Below, piece after piece: positions 1 through 7,928 of a stretch of DNA of 64,000 nucleotides (positions are counted from its first letter, which is position 1; every line of letters begins with the position of its first letter). A model generated the notes under the pieces. The model saw nothing but the letters and a program-made list of their open reading frames with translations, did not search any database and had not been told where the DNA came from. Source of the stretch: HGM04593 sp045592125 (GTDB lineage: Bacteria > Bacteroidota > Bacteroidia > Bacteroidales > Bacteroidaceae); the NCBI GenBank assembly GCA_045592125.1, contig JAZNUE010000042.1, positions 118,262-182,261 on the forward strand, written 5' to 3'. The position numbers and the translations under genes were made by a program.

Positions 1-423
1 TACAATTACACCTGCAGGGAGAGTGCCCTCGGGCCCATGCAACTGGACCAGTGTCTGCACACCGTAGAAGAGTCCTGCACCGCTCGGAGCTGTAATAGAA
101 ATCTTGTCGGGGGCACTCTCTATGCGATAGCCTTCGGGCGATGTTATGCCATCTACAGGGGCCACCTCCAGACGAAGGGTCTTCCTGCTCTTCTTTACAA
201 GATGTAGGGGAGAGGCCTCAAGGACTTCCGTAAGTATTCTCTTCTCTTCCTCGCCTGCAACAATTTCCAGCGCGAAGCGTTCGTCAAATACAAAGTCCTT
301 GTTCTTGAGCCCAACGCTCTTTGCCATTGGGAGTACTTTGCTAGTGGTAGTTGCGGTCTCTTCAACGTGCGCGCACGCGCATAGTAAAGAAAGGACTAGT
401 GCATAGTTGATGAGTCTTTTCAT
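1..423 (-). CDS. GH20 beta-N-acetylhexosaminidase, N-terminal part (cut by window edge)
   Basis: The gene reads leftwards from an ATG at 423 and runs off the window, so only 141 codons are visible. It starts with a lipoprotein signal (about 18 residues ending LLCAC), so the product is probably anchored in the outer membrane or exported. The rest matches the small alpha/beta domain that precedes the GH20 barrel, with the characteristic GYRIE...ITAPSGAGLFYGVQTLVQL stretch near residues 105-130. GH20 enzymes remove terminal GlcNAc or GalNAc from glycans. The catalytic Asp-Glu pair is outside the window, so activity cannot be confirmed here. Confidence 0.85.
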   Translation of the reverse strand, partial: MKRLINYALVLSLLCACAHVEETATTTSKVLPMAKSVGLKNKDFVFDERFALEIVAGEEEKRILTEVLEASPLHLVKKSRKTLRLEVAPVDGITSPEGYRIESAPDKISITAPSGAGLFYGVQTLVQLHGPEGTLPAGVIV

Positions 424-464
424 ATTATAGGTGTCATGTTTGCGCCTTCTATGGCAACTAACCG

Positions 465-472
465 CAAATATA
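465..472 (-). promoter_or_regulatory. Bacteroidetes-type -7 element upstream of the GH20 gene
   Basis: The minus strand reads TATATTTG here, matching TAnnTTTG, about 40 bases before the GH20 start codon. It is divergent from the promoter at 578-585. No clear -33 TTG element is seen. Confidence 0.5.
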
Positions 473-577
473 ATGATAAATTTATTTAATATGCGCTGCT
501 TGCTGCTAATTTCTTTCTGGTTTGCCTGAACGCTTGATTTTTGGGTGGATATGGCGCTTCTTTTTATATATTTTCAG

Positions 578-585
578 TAACTTTG
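578..585 (+). promoter_or_regulatory. Bacteroidetes-type -7 element upstream of the DUF697-like gene
   Basis: TAACTTTG matches TAnnTTTG and lies 28 bases before the ATG at 614, which gives a short leader of roughly 20 bases. Confidence 0.6.
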
Positions 586-613
586 CTATCATTAATGAAA
601 AACATGGATATTT

Positions 614-1522
614 ATGGATGAAACGGCCAAGGACCGTAGGGGCAGGAAAGTCATGATAGGCGCCATTGCCGGTGCCGTGCTCCTGATAATGCTGGTTGTG
701 ATTGGAAACGTTGTCAGCATTGGCGACAAGATTTACAGTGTACATCCAGTGCTGGCATATCTGTTCTATCTACTGGTGACGCTTCTGCTGATGTGGCTTG
801 TCGTGCTGCCTGTTGTGAGGGTGGTAACTGCTCCGCCGCTGAATGGACTGAGCGCAAAAAGGCTTGAAGGCTGTACTCCGCGGCAGCTCGATGAGTATGT
901 AAAGGAGATTAGGAAGAGTGTCAGGCTCACAAATGAGGAGGAAAGGGAACTCCAGAATGAGAGCGGGAGGAAGGATGTCCTGGAGAGAATTATTGCTTGC
1001 CGTTATGCCAGGATGGAGGATGTTGTGAGGAATTCGGCAGTCTCAAGCTTCGCGGTAACCGCCATCTCGCAGAACGGGAGCCTTGACTTCATATCAAATA
1101 TTGCCATTAACTTCAAGATGATAAATTCGGTAGTAATGCAGCTAGGCAGGCGCCCGTCCCTTAACCAGCTGCTGAGACTGTATGTATCGGTCTTCTCTTC
1201 GTCCTTGATTGTCACTGCCGTTGACGAGATAGTAGAGGAGATTGATTTCTCTGCCATCCTGAAGAATCTTGGAATAGCAGGCAAGGCCTTGGGCGTAGTG
1301 CTGCCTTCGGCCATGAATGGCCTGATGAATGCTTTTGTAACCCTGAAGGTGGGGTATGCCACAATCAAGTATATCGAGCAGGGGGCAGCGGGGTGCAATA
1401 AGGAAGAGATAAGGAGATTCGCTGTCAAGTCGGCGGGGAGCAAGATTCTTTCTGTGGGAAAGGATGGCGTGCTTGTAGCGACAAAGAAGCTTGGCAATAT
1501 CTTCAAGAAAGTGATTTCCTGA
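614..1522 (+). CDS. DUF697-like inner-membrane protein
   Basis: A 302-residue protein with two predicted membrane helices near residues 14-35 and 46-70, then a charged segment (about 85-125) and a long helical C-terminal part with further hydrophobic stretches (about 140-270). This arrangement, with the NSAVSSFAVTAISQNGSLDF and NFKMINSVVMQLG segments, resembles the DUF697 (YcjF/UPF0283-like) family. Its role is not known from sequence. It is a single-gene unit: it has its own -7 promoter at 578-585 and a strong hairpin terminator at 1546-1584. The ATG at 614 is chosen because it sits just downstream of that promoter. The family assignment is from memory of motif patterns and is moderately sure. 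Confidence 0.7.
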   Translation: MDETAKDRRGRKVMIGAIAGAVLLIMLVVIGNVVSIGDKIYSVHPVLAYLFYLLVTLLLMWLVVLPVVRVVTAPPLNGLSAKRLEGCTPRQLDEYVKEIRKSVRLTNEEERELQNESGRKDVLERIIACRYARMEDVVRNSAVSSFAVTAISQNGSLDFISNIAINFKMINSVVMQLGRRPSLNQLLRLYVSVFSSSLIVTAVDEIVEEIDFSAILKNLGIAGKALGVVLPSAMNGLMNAFVTLKVGYATIKYIEQGAAGCNKEEIRRFAVKSAGSKILSVGKDGVLVATKKLGNIFKKVIS

Positions 1523-1545
1523 TGTCTCGGCAAGCAGCGGTGCTG

Positions 1546-1584
1546 GCGGGAGTGTGTACGCAAGGTGCACGCTCCCGCTTTTTT
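1546..1584 (+). terminator. Rho-independent terminator after the DUF697-like gene
   Basis: A 14-bp stem starting GCGGGAG and ending CTCCCGC (with two G-T pairs) and a 5-base loop is followed directly by a run of T. Confidence 0.9.
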
Positions 1585-1639
1585 GTTCTTTTTTTGAAAA
1601 AAAGTTCCTTTTTGCTTGGAAAATAAAATATATGTGTTT

Positions 1640-1647
1640 TATATTTG
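1640..1647 (+). promoter_or_regulatory. -7 promoter element of the GntR/ABC operon
   Basis: TATATTTG matches TAnnTTTG and lies directly upstream of the palindromic operator at 1649-1672. A transcript from here would begin inside the operator and carry a leader of only about 20 bases. Confidence 0.65.
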
Positions 1648-1648
1648 C

Positions 1649-1672
1649 AGTGTACTATTAAACTAATACACT
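1649..1672 (+). promoter_or_regulatory. Palindromic operator, probable GntR (YtrA-type) binding site
   Basis: This 24-bp imperfect palindrome has perfect outer arms AGTGTA and TACACT around an A/T-rich centre. It fills the space between the -7 element and the ATG at 1673. Position and symmetry suggest an operator for the GntR regulator encoded two genes downstream at 3265. Binding is an inference. Confidence 0.65.
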
Positions 1673-2473
1673 ATGATTGAAGTCAAGAATCTCTCTTTCG
1701 CCTATTCCACGGAGAAGGTCCTGGATAATATAAGCACTGTATTCGGCCCGGGCAGGATATATGGCCTGCTTGGCGCCAACGGTGTGGGCAAAAGCACCAT
1801 GTTCAAGCTCCTGTGCGGGCTGCTCACTACAAGGCAGGGTACCATTGAGATTGACGGCTGCTCGCCAGCAGGGCGCAGGCCGAGTTTCCTCTCCAAGATA
1901 TTCTATGTGCCTGAGGATTTCGAGGGTCCCGACATGCCAATAAGCAACTATGCTGCCGGCGTGTCCCAGTTCTATCCCAATTATGACAATGCGCTGTTCG
2001 GCCGCCTGCTGTCAGAGTTTGAGATTGACGCCAGCCGCAGGTTCACGTCGCTATCCCTTGGCCAGCGCAAGAGGGCAATCCTTGCTCTAGCCCTGTCGCT
2101 GAGGACCGATTACCTTTTCCTTGACGAGCCTACTAACGGGCTAGATATCCCGAGCAAGGCCGAGTTCCGCAAGATGGTTGCCGCTGCAATGGACGAACGG
2201 CGCACAATAATCATCTCCACCCATCAGGTAAGGGATGTAGAGAACCTGCTCGACCATATCATGATTCTTGACAAGCGTGCCGTGCTGCTTGACAAGAGCG
2301 TGAGCGAGATTCAGAGCGAGTATACCTTTGACATTACGGCAAGTGTTCCCGAGGGTGCACTCTATGTTGAACCGGGCCTTGGCGGCTGCTGTTCGATAAG
2401 CAAGAACACCACGGGCGAGGAAAGCCGCATAAACATTGAACTATTGTTCAACTACATTAACTCAATAAAGTAA
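1673..2473 (+). CDS. ABC transporter ATP-binding protein (YtrB-like)
   Basis: A 266-residue ABC ATPase. Walker A is GANGVGKST at residues 34-42, the signature is LSLGQRKR, Walker B is LFLDEPTNGLD, and the switch His is in ISTHQ. It has no membrane helices and would power the permease encoded next. A GntR regulator follows two genes later, an arrangement typical of YtrA-family operons that respond to cell-envelope stress or antibiotics in other phyla; the substrate cannot be read from sequence. Its start codon abuts the operator at 1649-1672, so a bound regulator would block transcription of the whole unit. The gap to the permease is 6 bases. Confidence 0.9.
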   Translation: MIEVKNLSFAYSTEKVLDNISTVFGPGRIYGLLGANGVGKSTMFKLLCGLLTTRQGTIEIDGCSPAGRRPSFLSKIFYVPEDFEGPDMPISNYAAGVSQFYPNYDNALFGRLLSEFEIDASRRFTSLSLGQRKRAILALALSLRTDYLFLDEPTNGLDIPSKAEFRKMVAAAMDERRTIIISTHQVRDVENLLDHIMILDKRAVLLDKSVSEIQSEYTFDITASVPEGALYVEPGLGGCCSISKNTTGEESRINIELLFNYINSIK

Positions 2474-2479
2474 GCAGCC

Positions 2480-3262
2480 ATGAACGATATATTTGATTTC
2501 GGCCGTTTCGGCAAACTGTTTGTATATGAGTGCAGGAACTATCTGCCGCGTTACATTAAGGGACTTGTTGTGTTCGCCGGTTTTCTTGTTGCTGCATGGA
2601 TGCTCTCTATGTCTATAGGCGGTGTAATGTCCGACAGGAGCGGATACATTGGGGTGCTTTATAATTTCGCGATTTTCCTTTCGCCCTATTTCATCTATAA
2701 GCATATCAATGACCGCAAGCGCGGGTACAGCTATGCGATGATACCGGCCAGCACTCTCGAGAAACTGCTTTCAATGGCAATAGTCTCTTTCATTGTTGTC
2801 CCGGTAGCAGTGTACGCGGCATTGACGCTCACTGATGTTGTGCTTTATGCTCTTTCAAGCATAGGACTTGGGCGTTTCACGGGAATAACCCTGTATAACC
2901 CGTTCAAGGTGTTATTTGAAGACTTTGGCGCGCCTACAGGCAATATCCTTCTGGCCACCCTTGCGACTATCTCAACAGCGGTTATGTTCAACTCTGTCTT
3001 CCGCAAGAGCAAGATAATAAAGACTGTGCTGTTCAACATGACTGCTGGTTTCCTGTTCTCTCTCCTTGCGATAACGCTCGTGCAGTTTACATCGGAGGAG
3101 CTCTGGGAGAACATGGCCGACCGTATAGGGCAGTTCTTCAGGGCATATACTTATGAGGAGGTCATTGCTCTCTACAACACCTTGGCAACGCTGTGGCATA
3201 TGCTTGTGATTGGCGTAACCCTTGCAATAACCTATTTCCGGATTAAGAAAGTAAACTACTGA
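2480..3262 (+). CDS. ABC-2 type membrane permease subunit
   Basis: A 260-residue hydrophobic protein with about six predicted membrane helices, for example near residues 28-46, 58-76, 94-118, 152-172, 188-206 and 236-254. It lies 6 bases after the ATPase gene and 2 bases before the GntR gene, so it is almost certainly the membrane partner of that ATPase. No substrate-binding protein is encoded nearby, which favours an exporter or an envelope-stress module over an importer. No known family member is recognised at residue level. Confidence 0.8.
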   Translation: MNDIFDFGRFGKLFVYECRNYLPRYIKGLVVFAGFLVAAWMLSMSIGGVMSDRSGYIGVLYNFAIFLSPYFIYKHINDRKRGYSYAMIPASTLEKLLSMAIVSFIVVPVAVYAALTLTDVVLYALSSIGLGRFTGITLYNPFKVLFEDFGAPTGNILLATLATISTAVMFNSVFRKSKIIKTVLFNMTAGFLFSLLAITLVQFTSEELWENMADRIGQFFRAYTYEEVIALYNTLATLWHMLVIGVTLAITYFRIKKVNY

Positions 3263-3264
3263 TT

Positions 3265-3642
3265 ATGGAATACAACGAACATAAACCCATTTACCTGCAG
3301 AATGTGGACCTTATGCAGGAGAAGATAGTGCGTGGCGAGTGGCCCGAGGAGGAACGTATACCTTCGGTACGCGAAATGGGCGCGATGGTGGGCGTGAACC
3401 CCAATACCATTGTCCGCTCCTACCAGCTGCTCGAGTCACAGGAGATTATATACAACAAGCGTGGCATGGGCTACTATGTGAGGGGCGGTGCCGTGGCACG
3501 CATAAAGGATAACGTGAAGAAGGAGTTCGTGGACAACGAACTGCCGCAGTTCAAGGCCAAGGCCGACATGCTTGGCATAACTAATGATGAGCTAGTTGAG
3601 CTATTGTGCAATAAATATAAACCAAAAAATAATTTGCTATGA
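3265..3642 (+). CDS. GntR-family transcriptional regulator (YtrA-like)
   Basis: A 125-residue protein with an N-terminal winged helix (residues about 10-77). The recognition region contains PSVREMGAMVGVNPNTIVRSYQLLE and the wing is KRGMGYYV. The short all-helical C-terminus (about 45 residues) is typical of the YtrA subfamily, which lacks a large effector domain. It is translationally coupled to the genes around it: 2 bases after the permease stop, with its own stop overlapping the next ATG (ATGA). The palindrome at 1649-1672 is the obvious candidate for its autoregulatory site. Confidence 0.9.
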   Translation: MEYNEHKPIYLQNVDLMQEKIVRGEWPEEERIPSVREMGAMVGVNPNTIVRSYQLLESQEIIYNKRGMGYYVRGGAVARIKDNVKKEFVDNELPQFKAKADMLGITNDELVELLCNKYKPKNNLL

Positions 3643-4463
3643 AAAACATTGTTGTATTGAGCATTCTGTGCTCTTGTATGATGCTTGCGTCGTGTACTGT
3701 TGTAGCCCCAGAGGCCGGTGAAGAAGGTGTAAAGGTACACAAGCCATGGGTCTTCGGCTCGGGTGGCGTGGATATGACTCCTGTAGAGACAGGCCTGCAG
3801 TATACCTGGCTCTCTACCGACTATGTCATTGTGAACATGCTTCCTCAGGCCTATGACGAGGACCTTGACGACGCTACGTCAAACGATAACACCCTGCTCG
3901 ACTTTAACACACAAATCCAGTTGCAGGTAAAGGATAACATGTCACCAGTGCTCATAAAGAATTATGGTGCCAACTGGTATAATTCGGTCATCAAGGAAGT
4001 CTACCGCAACACCGTGCGCGGCTATATATCAAAGTACGGCCCGTTCGACCTCATGAGTAACCGCGAGGTGCTCGACTCAATCAATCTCTTTGTGAAGAAT
4101 GACATGCAGAACTACATTGCCCTGCTCAGCTCAAAACAGGGCCAGCTGCCAATTGACGTGGTGAATGTAGTTGTGGGTCGTGCAATTCCCAACGAGCGCC
4201 AGAAGGCCGAGATGGATGCTACTGCTGCAGCAACGCAGGCCAAGCGCACCGAGGAGTCGAAACGCGAGATGCTTGTTGCGCGCGAGGCTGCCGAGCGCCA
4301 GCGTGCCATAGCCGACAAGGCATACCAGGAGGAACTGGGGCTCACAACCGACCAGTTCATCCAGCTCCGTGCATGGGAAATCATAAAGGAGAAGAACGGG
4401 GCGAACATTGATGTTCTGTTCAATGCCGACGGTACCAGCAAGATGTGGAACGTGAGAAGGTAG
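3639..4463 (+). CDS. SPFH/Band 7 (prohibitin-like) domain lipoprotein
   Basis: A 274-residue protein with a lipoprotein signal (lipobox LASC, Cys at about residue 19), followed by a prohibitin-like domain (about 30-190) and an Ala/Glu/Arg-rich helical segment (about 185-240) typical of SPFH proteins. SPFH proteins form rings or scaffolds at membranes. Most are anchored by a membrane helix; here the anchor is a lipid, so the domain is outside the cytoplasm. The gene overlaps gntR by 4 bases, which places it in the regulated ABC operon. Function in this setting is unknown; a scaffold for the transporter or for envelope stress is a guess. Confidence 0.75.
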   Translation: MKNIVVLSILCSCMMLASCTVVAPEAGEEGVKVHKPWVFGSGGVDMTPVETGLQYTWLSTDYVIVNMLPQAYDEDLDDATSNDNTLLDFNTQIQLQVKDNMSPVLIKNYGANWYNSVIKEVYRNTVRGYISKYGPFDLMSNREVLDSINLFVKNDMQNYIALLSSKQGQLPIDVVNVVVGRAIPNERQKAEMDATAAATQAKRTEESKREMLVAREAAERQRAIADKAYQEELGLTTDQFIQLRAWEIIKEKNGANIDVLFNADGTSKMWNVRR

Positions 4464-4468
4464 GAGTC

Positions 4469-4660
4469 ATGAAGATAATTCATATAATCTTGAGCATCCT
4501 TTGTATCTTGGTGTTCTTATATGTCTGCTGTCTTGCAATATCCCTGCTTGTGAGGGGAGAATTTACAGGCGAGCTGCTCGCATGGGTGTTGGCAGCTGCA
4601 GGCTGGTGGAACATCACATGGGATGTAATAAGGTATAGAAGCAAAAAGGGAAAACCATGA
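4469..4660 (+). CDS. Small membrane protein of the GntR/ABC operon
   Basis: A 63-residue protein with two predicted membrane helices (about 3-26 and 33-52) and a basic C-terminal tail (RYRSKKGKP). I chose the ATG at 4469 because it follows AGGAG by four bases and begins 5 bases after the SPFH stop; a longer reading frame from 4445 would start inside the upstream gene. The stop overlaps the next ATG by 4 bases. The family is not recognised. Confidence 0.65.
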   Translation: MKIIHIILSILCILVFLYVCCLAISLLVRGEFTGELLAWVLAAAGWWNITWDVIRYRSKKGKP

Positions 4661-5052
4661 AATGTTGCTATATTTTCTTGCTGTCTGCGCTGTTCTCTCT
4701 AGTGTCATGTACATTCTCTTTAAAAAAGGAAGTGCATGGCGAAGGCAAGGTGTATTCAGTATCAGTTGAGGCTTTTGCCGATTCAATATCAAAGCCGGGC
4801 GTACAGCTTGTTGACGTGCGCACTCCTCAGGAATTCGAGGAGGGCAATATACCCGGCAGCGTCAATATTGATGTGATGACAGGCCGTTTTGGAGAAACCG
4901 CATTGGAACTGCTGGATAAGGGGTACCCTGTAGCGGTCTATTGCCGCAGCGGTAACCGGAGCAAGGACGCAGCGAAGGTGCTCTCTATGATGGGCTATAA
5001 TGTTGTTGAGCTTGATGAGGGGTATAATGCCTGGGTAGAGTCAGGAAGATAA
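4657..5052 (+). CDS. Rhodanese-domain lipoprotein
   Basis: A 131-residue protein with a lipoprotein signal (LVSC, Cys at about residue 19) and one rhodanese domain (about 40-131). The active-site loop YCRSGNRS carries the catalytic Cys, and the domain starts with the usual LVDVRTPQEFEEGNIPGSVNID. Rhodaneses move sulfane sulfur between thiols; this one would act in the periplasm or at a membrane surface. It is the last gene of the GntR/ABC operon and is coupled to the small membrane protein by a 4-base overlap. The physiological substrate is unknown. Confidence 0.9.
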   Translation: MKCCYIFLLSALFSLVSCTFSLKKEVHGEGKVYSVSVEAFADSISKPGVQLVDVRTPQEFEEGNIPGSVNIDVMTGRFGETALELLDKGYPVAVYCRSGNRSKDAAKVLSMMGYNVVELDEGYNAWVESGR

Positions 5053-5150
5053 TTATGAGTTAGGCTATTGAAGCAGGAATTTAAATCGCGAAACAAGCGA
5101 TACGGCTTCTATAAGAAAAAATTTTTTTAAAATTCAAACTGTTTCTTAAG

Positions 5151-6917
5151 ATGAAATCTTTTTTTAAGACAATGCTGGCATGTATGGCAGGTATCATCAT
5201 TGCTAGTGTCTTGTTTGTATTTGTGCTGGTGTCATTGATAGGTTCTGTAGCCTCAATGGGTAGCGAAGACAAAGGAGTCAAGGAGGGCTCGGTACTTATG
5301 CTGGAACTCAGCGGTACACTTGACGAACGTGCCGATGACAATCCTCTTGCGTCGCTAATGGATGACGAGCTGAAGTCATATGGGCTTGAGGATATAACTG
5401 CTGCCATCAAGGAGGCAAAGAAGAACCCTGCTATTAAGGGAATATATCTGCAGGCCGGAACAATGGAGGCCTCGATTGCCTCGCTTGAGGAAATACGCGG
5501 CGAGCTTGCCTCGTTCAAGGAGAGCGGGAAATTCGTAGTGGCCTACGGCGACCAGTATTCGCAGGGCCTGTACTATCTGGCAACCGTAGCCGATAAGGTT
5601 ATAGTTAATCCCGAAGGCAGCATTTCATGGCATGGCCTGGCAGCACAGCCAATATTCTTCAAGGACCTTCTGGAGAAACTGGGTGTTGAAATGCAGATAT
5701 TCAAGGTGGGAACATACAAGTCGGCCGTAGAACCGTACATCGCCACCGAGATGAGCAATGCTAACCGTGAACAGGTTTCCGAATATGTAGGCTCCACATG
5801 GAACGATATGGTAAATGCTGTATCACAGTCGCGTGGCATTGACGCCAGGAAACTGAATGAGTATGCCGACCGCTATATGGACCTTTGCCAGGCCGAGGAG
5901 TATGTAGAGTGCGGCCTTGCCGATACTTTGCTCTACAAGGATGGCGTACTGGATTACCTTAAAGGCCTTGCCGGCGCAGGCAATGACGGCAAGCTGGCGA
6001 TTACCACATTGGAGGATGTGAAGGAGAAGATAAAGGCTGATAACCTCATCCCCGATAGAGGTAAAGGAAAGATTGCTGTATATTATGCTGTTGGTGAAAT
6101 CGACAGCTCAACATCGGCCGATGATGGCATAAGCTCAAAGAAGGTAATCAAGGAACTGCGCGAGTTGCGTGAGGACCCTGATGTCAAGGCGGTAGTGCTT
6201 CGCGTGAACTCTCCTGGCGGCAGCGCGTACGGTTCGGAACAGATATGGCGTGAGGTTGTCCTGCTCAAGGCTGCCAAGCCGGTGATTGTCTCAATGGGTG
6301 ACTATGCTGCGTCGGGCGGATATTATATATCATGCGCTGCCGACTGCATTGTTGCCAACAGCACGACCCTGACAGGCTCTATCGGTATTTTTGGAATGTT
6401 CCCTCTTGCCGAAAGCCTGCTGAAAGATAAGATTGGCCTTGACTTCGATATAGTGAAGACAAACAGGCTGGCCGACATGGGTTCCCTCTCACGTCCTTTC
6501 AGGCCCGAAGAGAGTGCCATAATGCAGGGATATGTCAACGACGGTTACCAGCTGTTCCTGAAGCGTTGTGCCGATGGCCGCAAGATGAGTGTCGAGGAGA
6601 TTGACAAGATTGGCCAGGGGCGCGTGTGGACTGGCAGCAAGGCCAAGGAACTGGGTCTGGTGGATGAGATTGGCGACCTTGACAAGGCTATCGGGATTGC
6701 AGCGCAGAGGGCCGGTCTGGGTGAGTATGTCGTAAAATCTTATCCCGAAGTAACAGACTTCATGGCAGAACTTCTTGAGGGTAACGAGAAGGATTACATG
6801 GAGAGTGCGCTCCGCGAGACAATGGGTGAATATTATGATTGCATAAGGTTTGTCCGCAATGTCAAGAATACTGCTCCCATTCAGGCGCGTATGCCGTTTG
6901 AGATTGTTATAAGATAA
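5151..6917 (+). CDS. sppA: Signal peptide peptidase SppA, 67K type
   Basis: A 588-residue double-domain protease, the length of E. coli SppA, with one N-terminal membrane helix (about 8-33). The catalytic Lys is K190 in the N-terminal half (GTYKSAVEP) and the Ser is S388 in the C-terminal half (MGDYAASGGYY), the split dyad of this family. It degrades cleaved signal peptides in the cytoplasmic membrane. It stands alone after the GntR operon, with a 98-base upstream gap that has no clear TAnnTTTG element, and is followed by a 25-bp hairpin shared with metA. Confidence 0.95.
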   Translation: MKSFFKTMLACMAGIIIASVLFVFVLVSLIGSVASMGSEDKGVKEGSVLMLELSGTLDERADDNPLASLMDDELKSYGLEDITAAIKEAKKNPAIKGIYLQAGTMEASIASLEEIRGELASFKESGKFVVAYGDQYSQGLYYLATVADKVIVNPEGSISWHGLAAQPIFFKDLLEKLGVEMQIFKVGTYKSAVEPYIATEMSNANREQVSEYVGSTWNDMVNAVSQSRGIDARKLNEYADRYMDLCQAEEYVECGLADTLLYKDGVLDYLKGLAGAGNDGKLAITTLEDVKEKIKADNLIPDRGKGKIAVYYAVGEIDSSTSADDGISSKKVIKELRELREDPDVKAVVLRVNSPGGSAYGSEQIWREVVLLKAAKPVIVSMGDYAASGGYYISCAADCIVANSTTLTGSIGIFGMFPLAESLLKDKIGLDFDIVKTNRLADMGSLSRPFRPEESAIMQGYVNDGYQLFLKRCADGRKMSVEEIDKIGQGRVWTGSKAKELGLVDEIGDLDKAIGIAAQRAGLGEYVVKSYPEVTDFMAELLEGNEKDYMESALRETMGEYYDCIRFVRNVKNTAPIQARMPFEIVIR

Positions 6918-6925
6918 AAGTAAAC

Positions 6926-6979
6926 ATTATTGCAAATGAATATGGCGACCAAAGGGTCGCCATATTCATTTGCAATAAT
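6926..6979. terminator. Bidirectional hairpin between sppA and metA
   Basis: A perfect 25-bp inverted repeat (arms 6926-6950 and 6955-6979) with a 4-base loop AAAG lies between the convergent genes sppA and metA. The right arm contains the last codons and stop of metA (stop at 6966-6968). It should end both transcripts, although T runs beside it are weak. Confidence 0.8.
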
Positions 6980-7841
6980 ACTTCAGCCAGTTGCCGAACA
7001 GCTTGCGTGCTGTGTGCTGCCACAGGTTTACCGGCTCTTTGGCGGGGTCATTGCCGCGGTAGTAGTTCAGCGGCAGTTCAATGGGCAATCCCTTTGACAC
7101 ATCACGTTTGTATTCGCCGTCGAGTGTGTATAGTGCATACTCGGAGTGTCCTGTAATGAAAAAGTCCCGAGTTTCCTTTTCATGCATTATATATACTCCC
7201 GAGATTTCGCTTTCCGATAGCAGTTCAATCTTCTTGCATGCAACAATGTCCCCGCGGCGCAGTTCGGTGTGGCGGCTGTGAGGCACGTATATTGTGCTCT
7301 CAAGGCCGCTGAATAGCGGCATGTCGGGGCGGGAAATGGTGTGCGGGAAAATGCCGAACATCTTTTTGGGGAGCAGATACTTCTGTATGCCGAACCTTTG
7401 GTAGAGCCCGGCCTGCGCTGCCCAGCAGATGAACAGGGTAGAGGTCACATGTTCCCTTGCCCAGTTGAAGATTGTGCAGAGTTCGGGCCAATAGGTGACT
7501 TCCTCGTACTCAATTTTCTCGATGGGGGCACCTGTGATTATCAGCCCGTCAAAATACTCCTCCTTTAGTTCGCCGAACCCGCGGTAGAACCTGCTCATGT
7601 GCTCGGGGCTTGCATGCCTGGGCGTGTGGCTGTCGAGTTTCATCAGCGTGAGTTCGACTTCCTCTCCCGTTGCGGCAAGCAGGCGTATGAAGTCGGCCTC
7701 GGTGGTCTCCTTCATTGGCATTATGTTGAGCAGTGCCACACGACGGGTGTGCGCGGTAGGCCTTTCAAGGACCTCTACCGCGTTCCCCTCGTCAATGACT
7801 GCTTGCAGGGCCGGCAAACCGGCCGGTACTTTTATTGGCAT
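6966..7841 (-). CDS. metA: Homoserine O-acetyltransferase (MetA/HTS family)
   Basis: A 291-residue member of the MetA family, which activates homoserine for methionine synthesis. The catalytic Cys is in FICWAAQAG, with the His in the HSRHTEL region and GHSEYALYTLDGEY further on. E. coli MetA has Gly111 after GAPL and uses succinyl-CoA; the aligned residue here is Glu108 (GAPIEK), the signature of family members that use acetyl-CoA, as in Bacillus cereus. I therefore predict acetyltransferase activity. It follows the M13 peptidase gene on the same strand after an 87-base gap filled with 7-bp repeats. Confidence 0.93.
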   Translation of the reverse strand: MPIKVPAGLPALQAVIDEGNAVEVLERPTAHTRRVALLNIMPMKETTEADFIRLLAATGEEVELTLMKLDSHTPRHASPEHMSRFYRGFGELKEEYFDGLIITGAPIEKIEYEEVTYWPELCTIFNWAREHVTSTLFICWAAQAGLYQRFGIQKYLLPKKMFGIFPHTISRPDMPLFSGLESTIYVPHSRHTELRRGDIVACKKIELLSESEISGVYIMHEKETRDFFITGHSEYALYTLDGEYKRDVSKGLPIELPLNYYRGNDPAKEPVNLWQHTARKLFGNWLKYYCK

Positions 7842-7847
7842 TGTATA

Positions 7848-7925
7848 AAGTGAAAGGTGAAAAGTGAAAAGTGAAAAGTGAAAGGTGAAAGTTTCTCCTT
7901 TCTCCTTTCTCCTTTCTTCTTTCTT
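7848..7925. repeat. Two adjoining 7-bp tandem arrays (RGTGAAA and TTTCTCC)
   Basis: Six near-perfect copies of RGTGAAA (about 7848-7889) are followed by three copies of TTTCTCC and degenerate copies (about 7890-7925). Both arrays have a 7-bp period and one is purine-rich, the other pyrimidine-rich. They fill the gap between metA and the M13 peptidase gene. Confidence 0.8.
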
Positions 7926-7928
7926 ATC

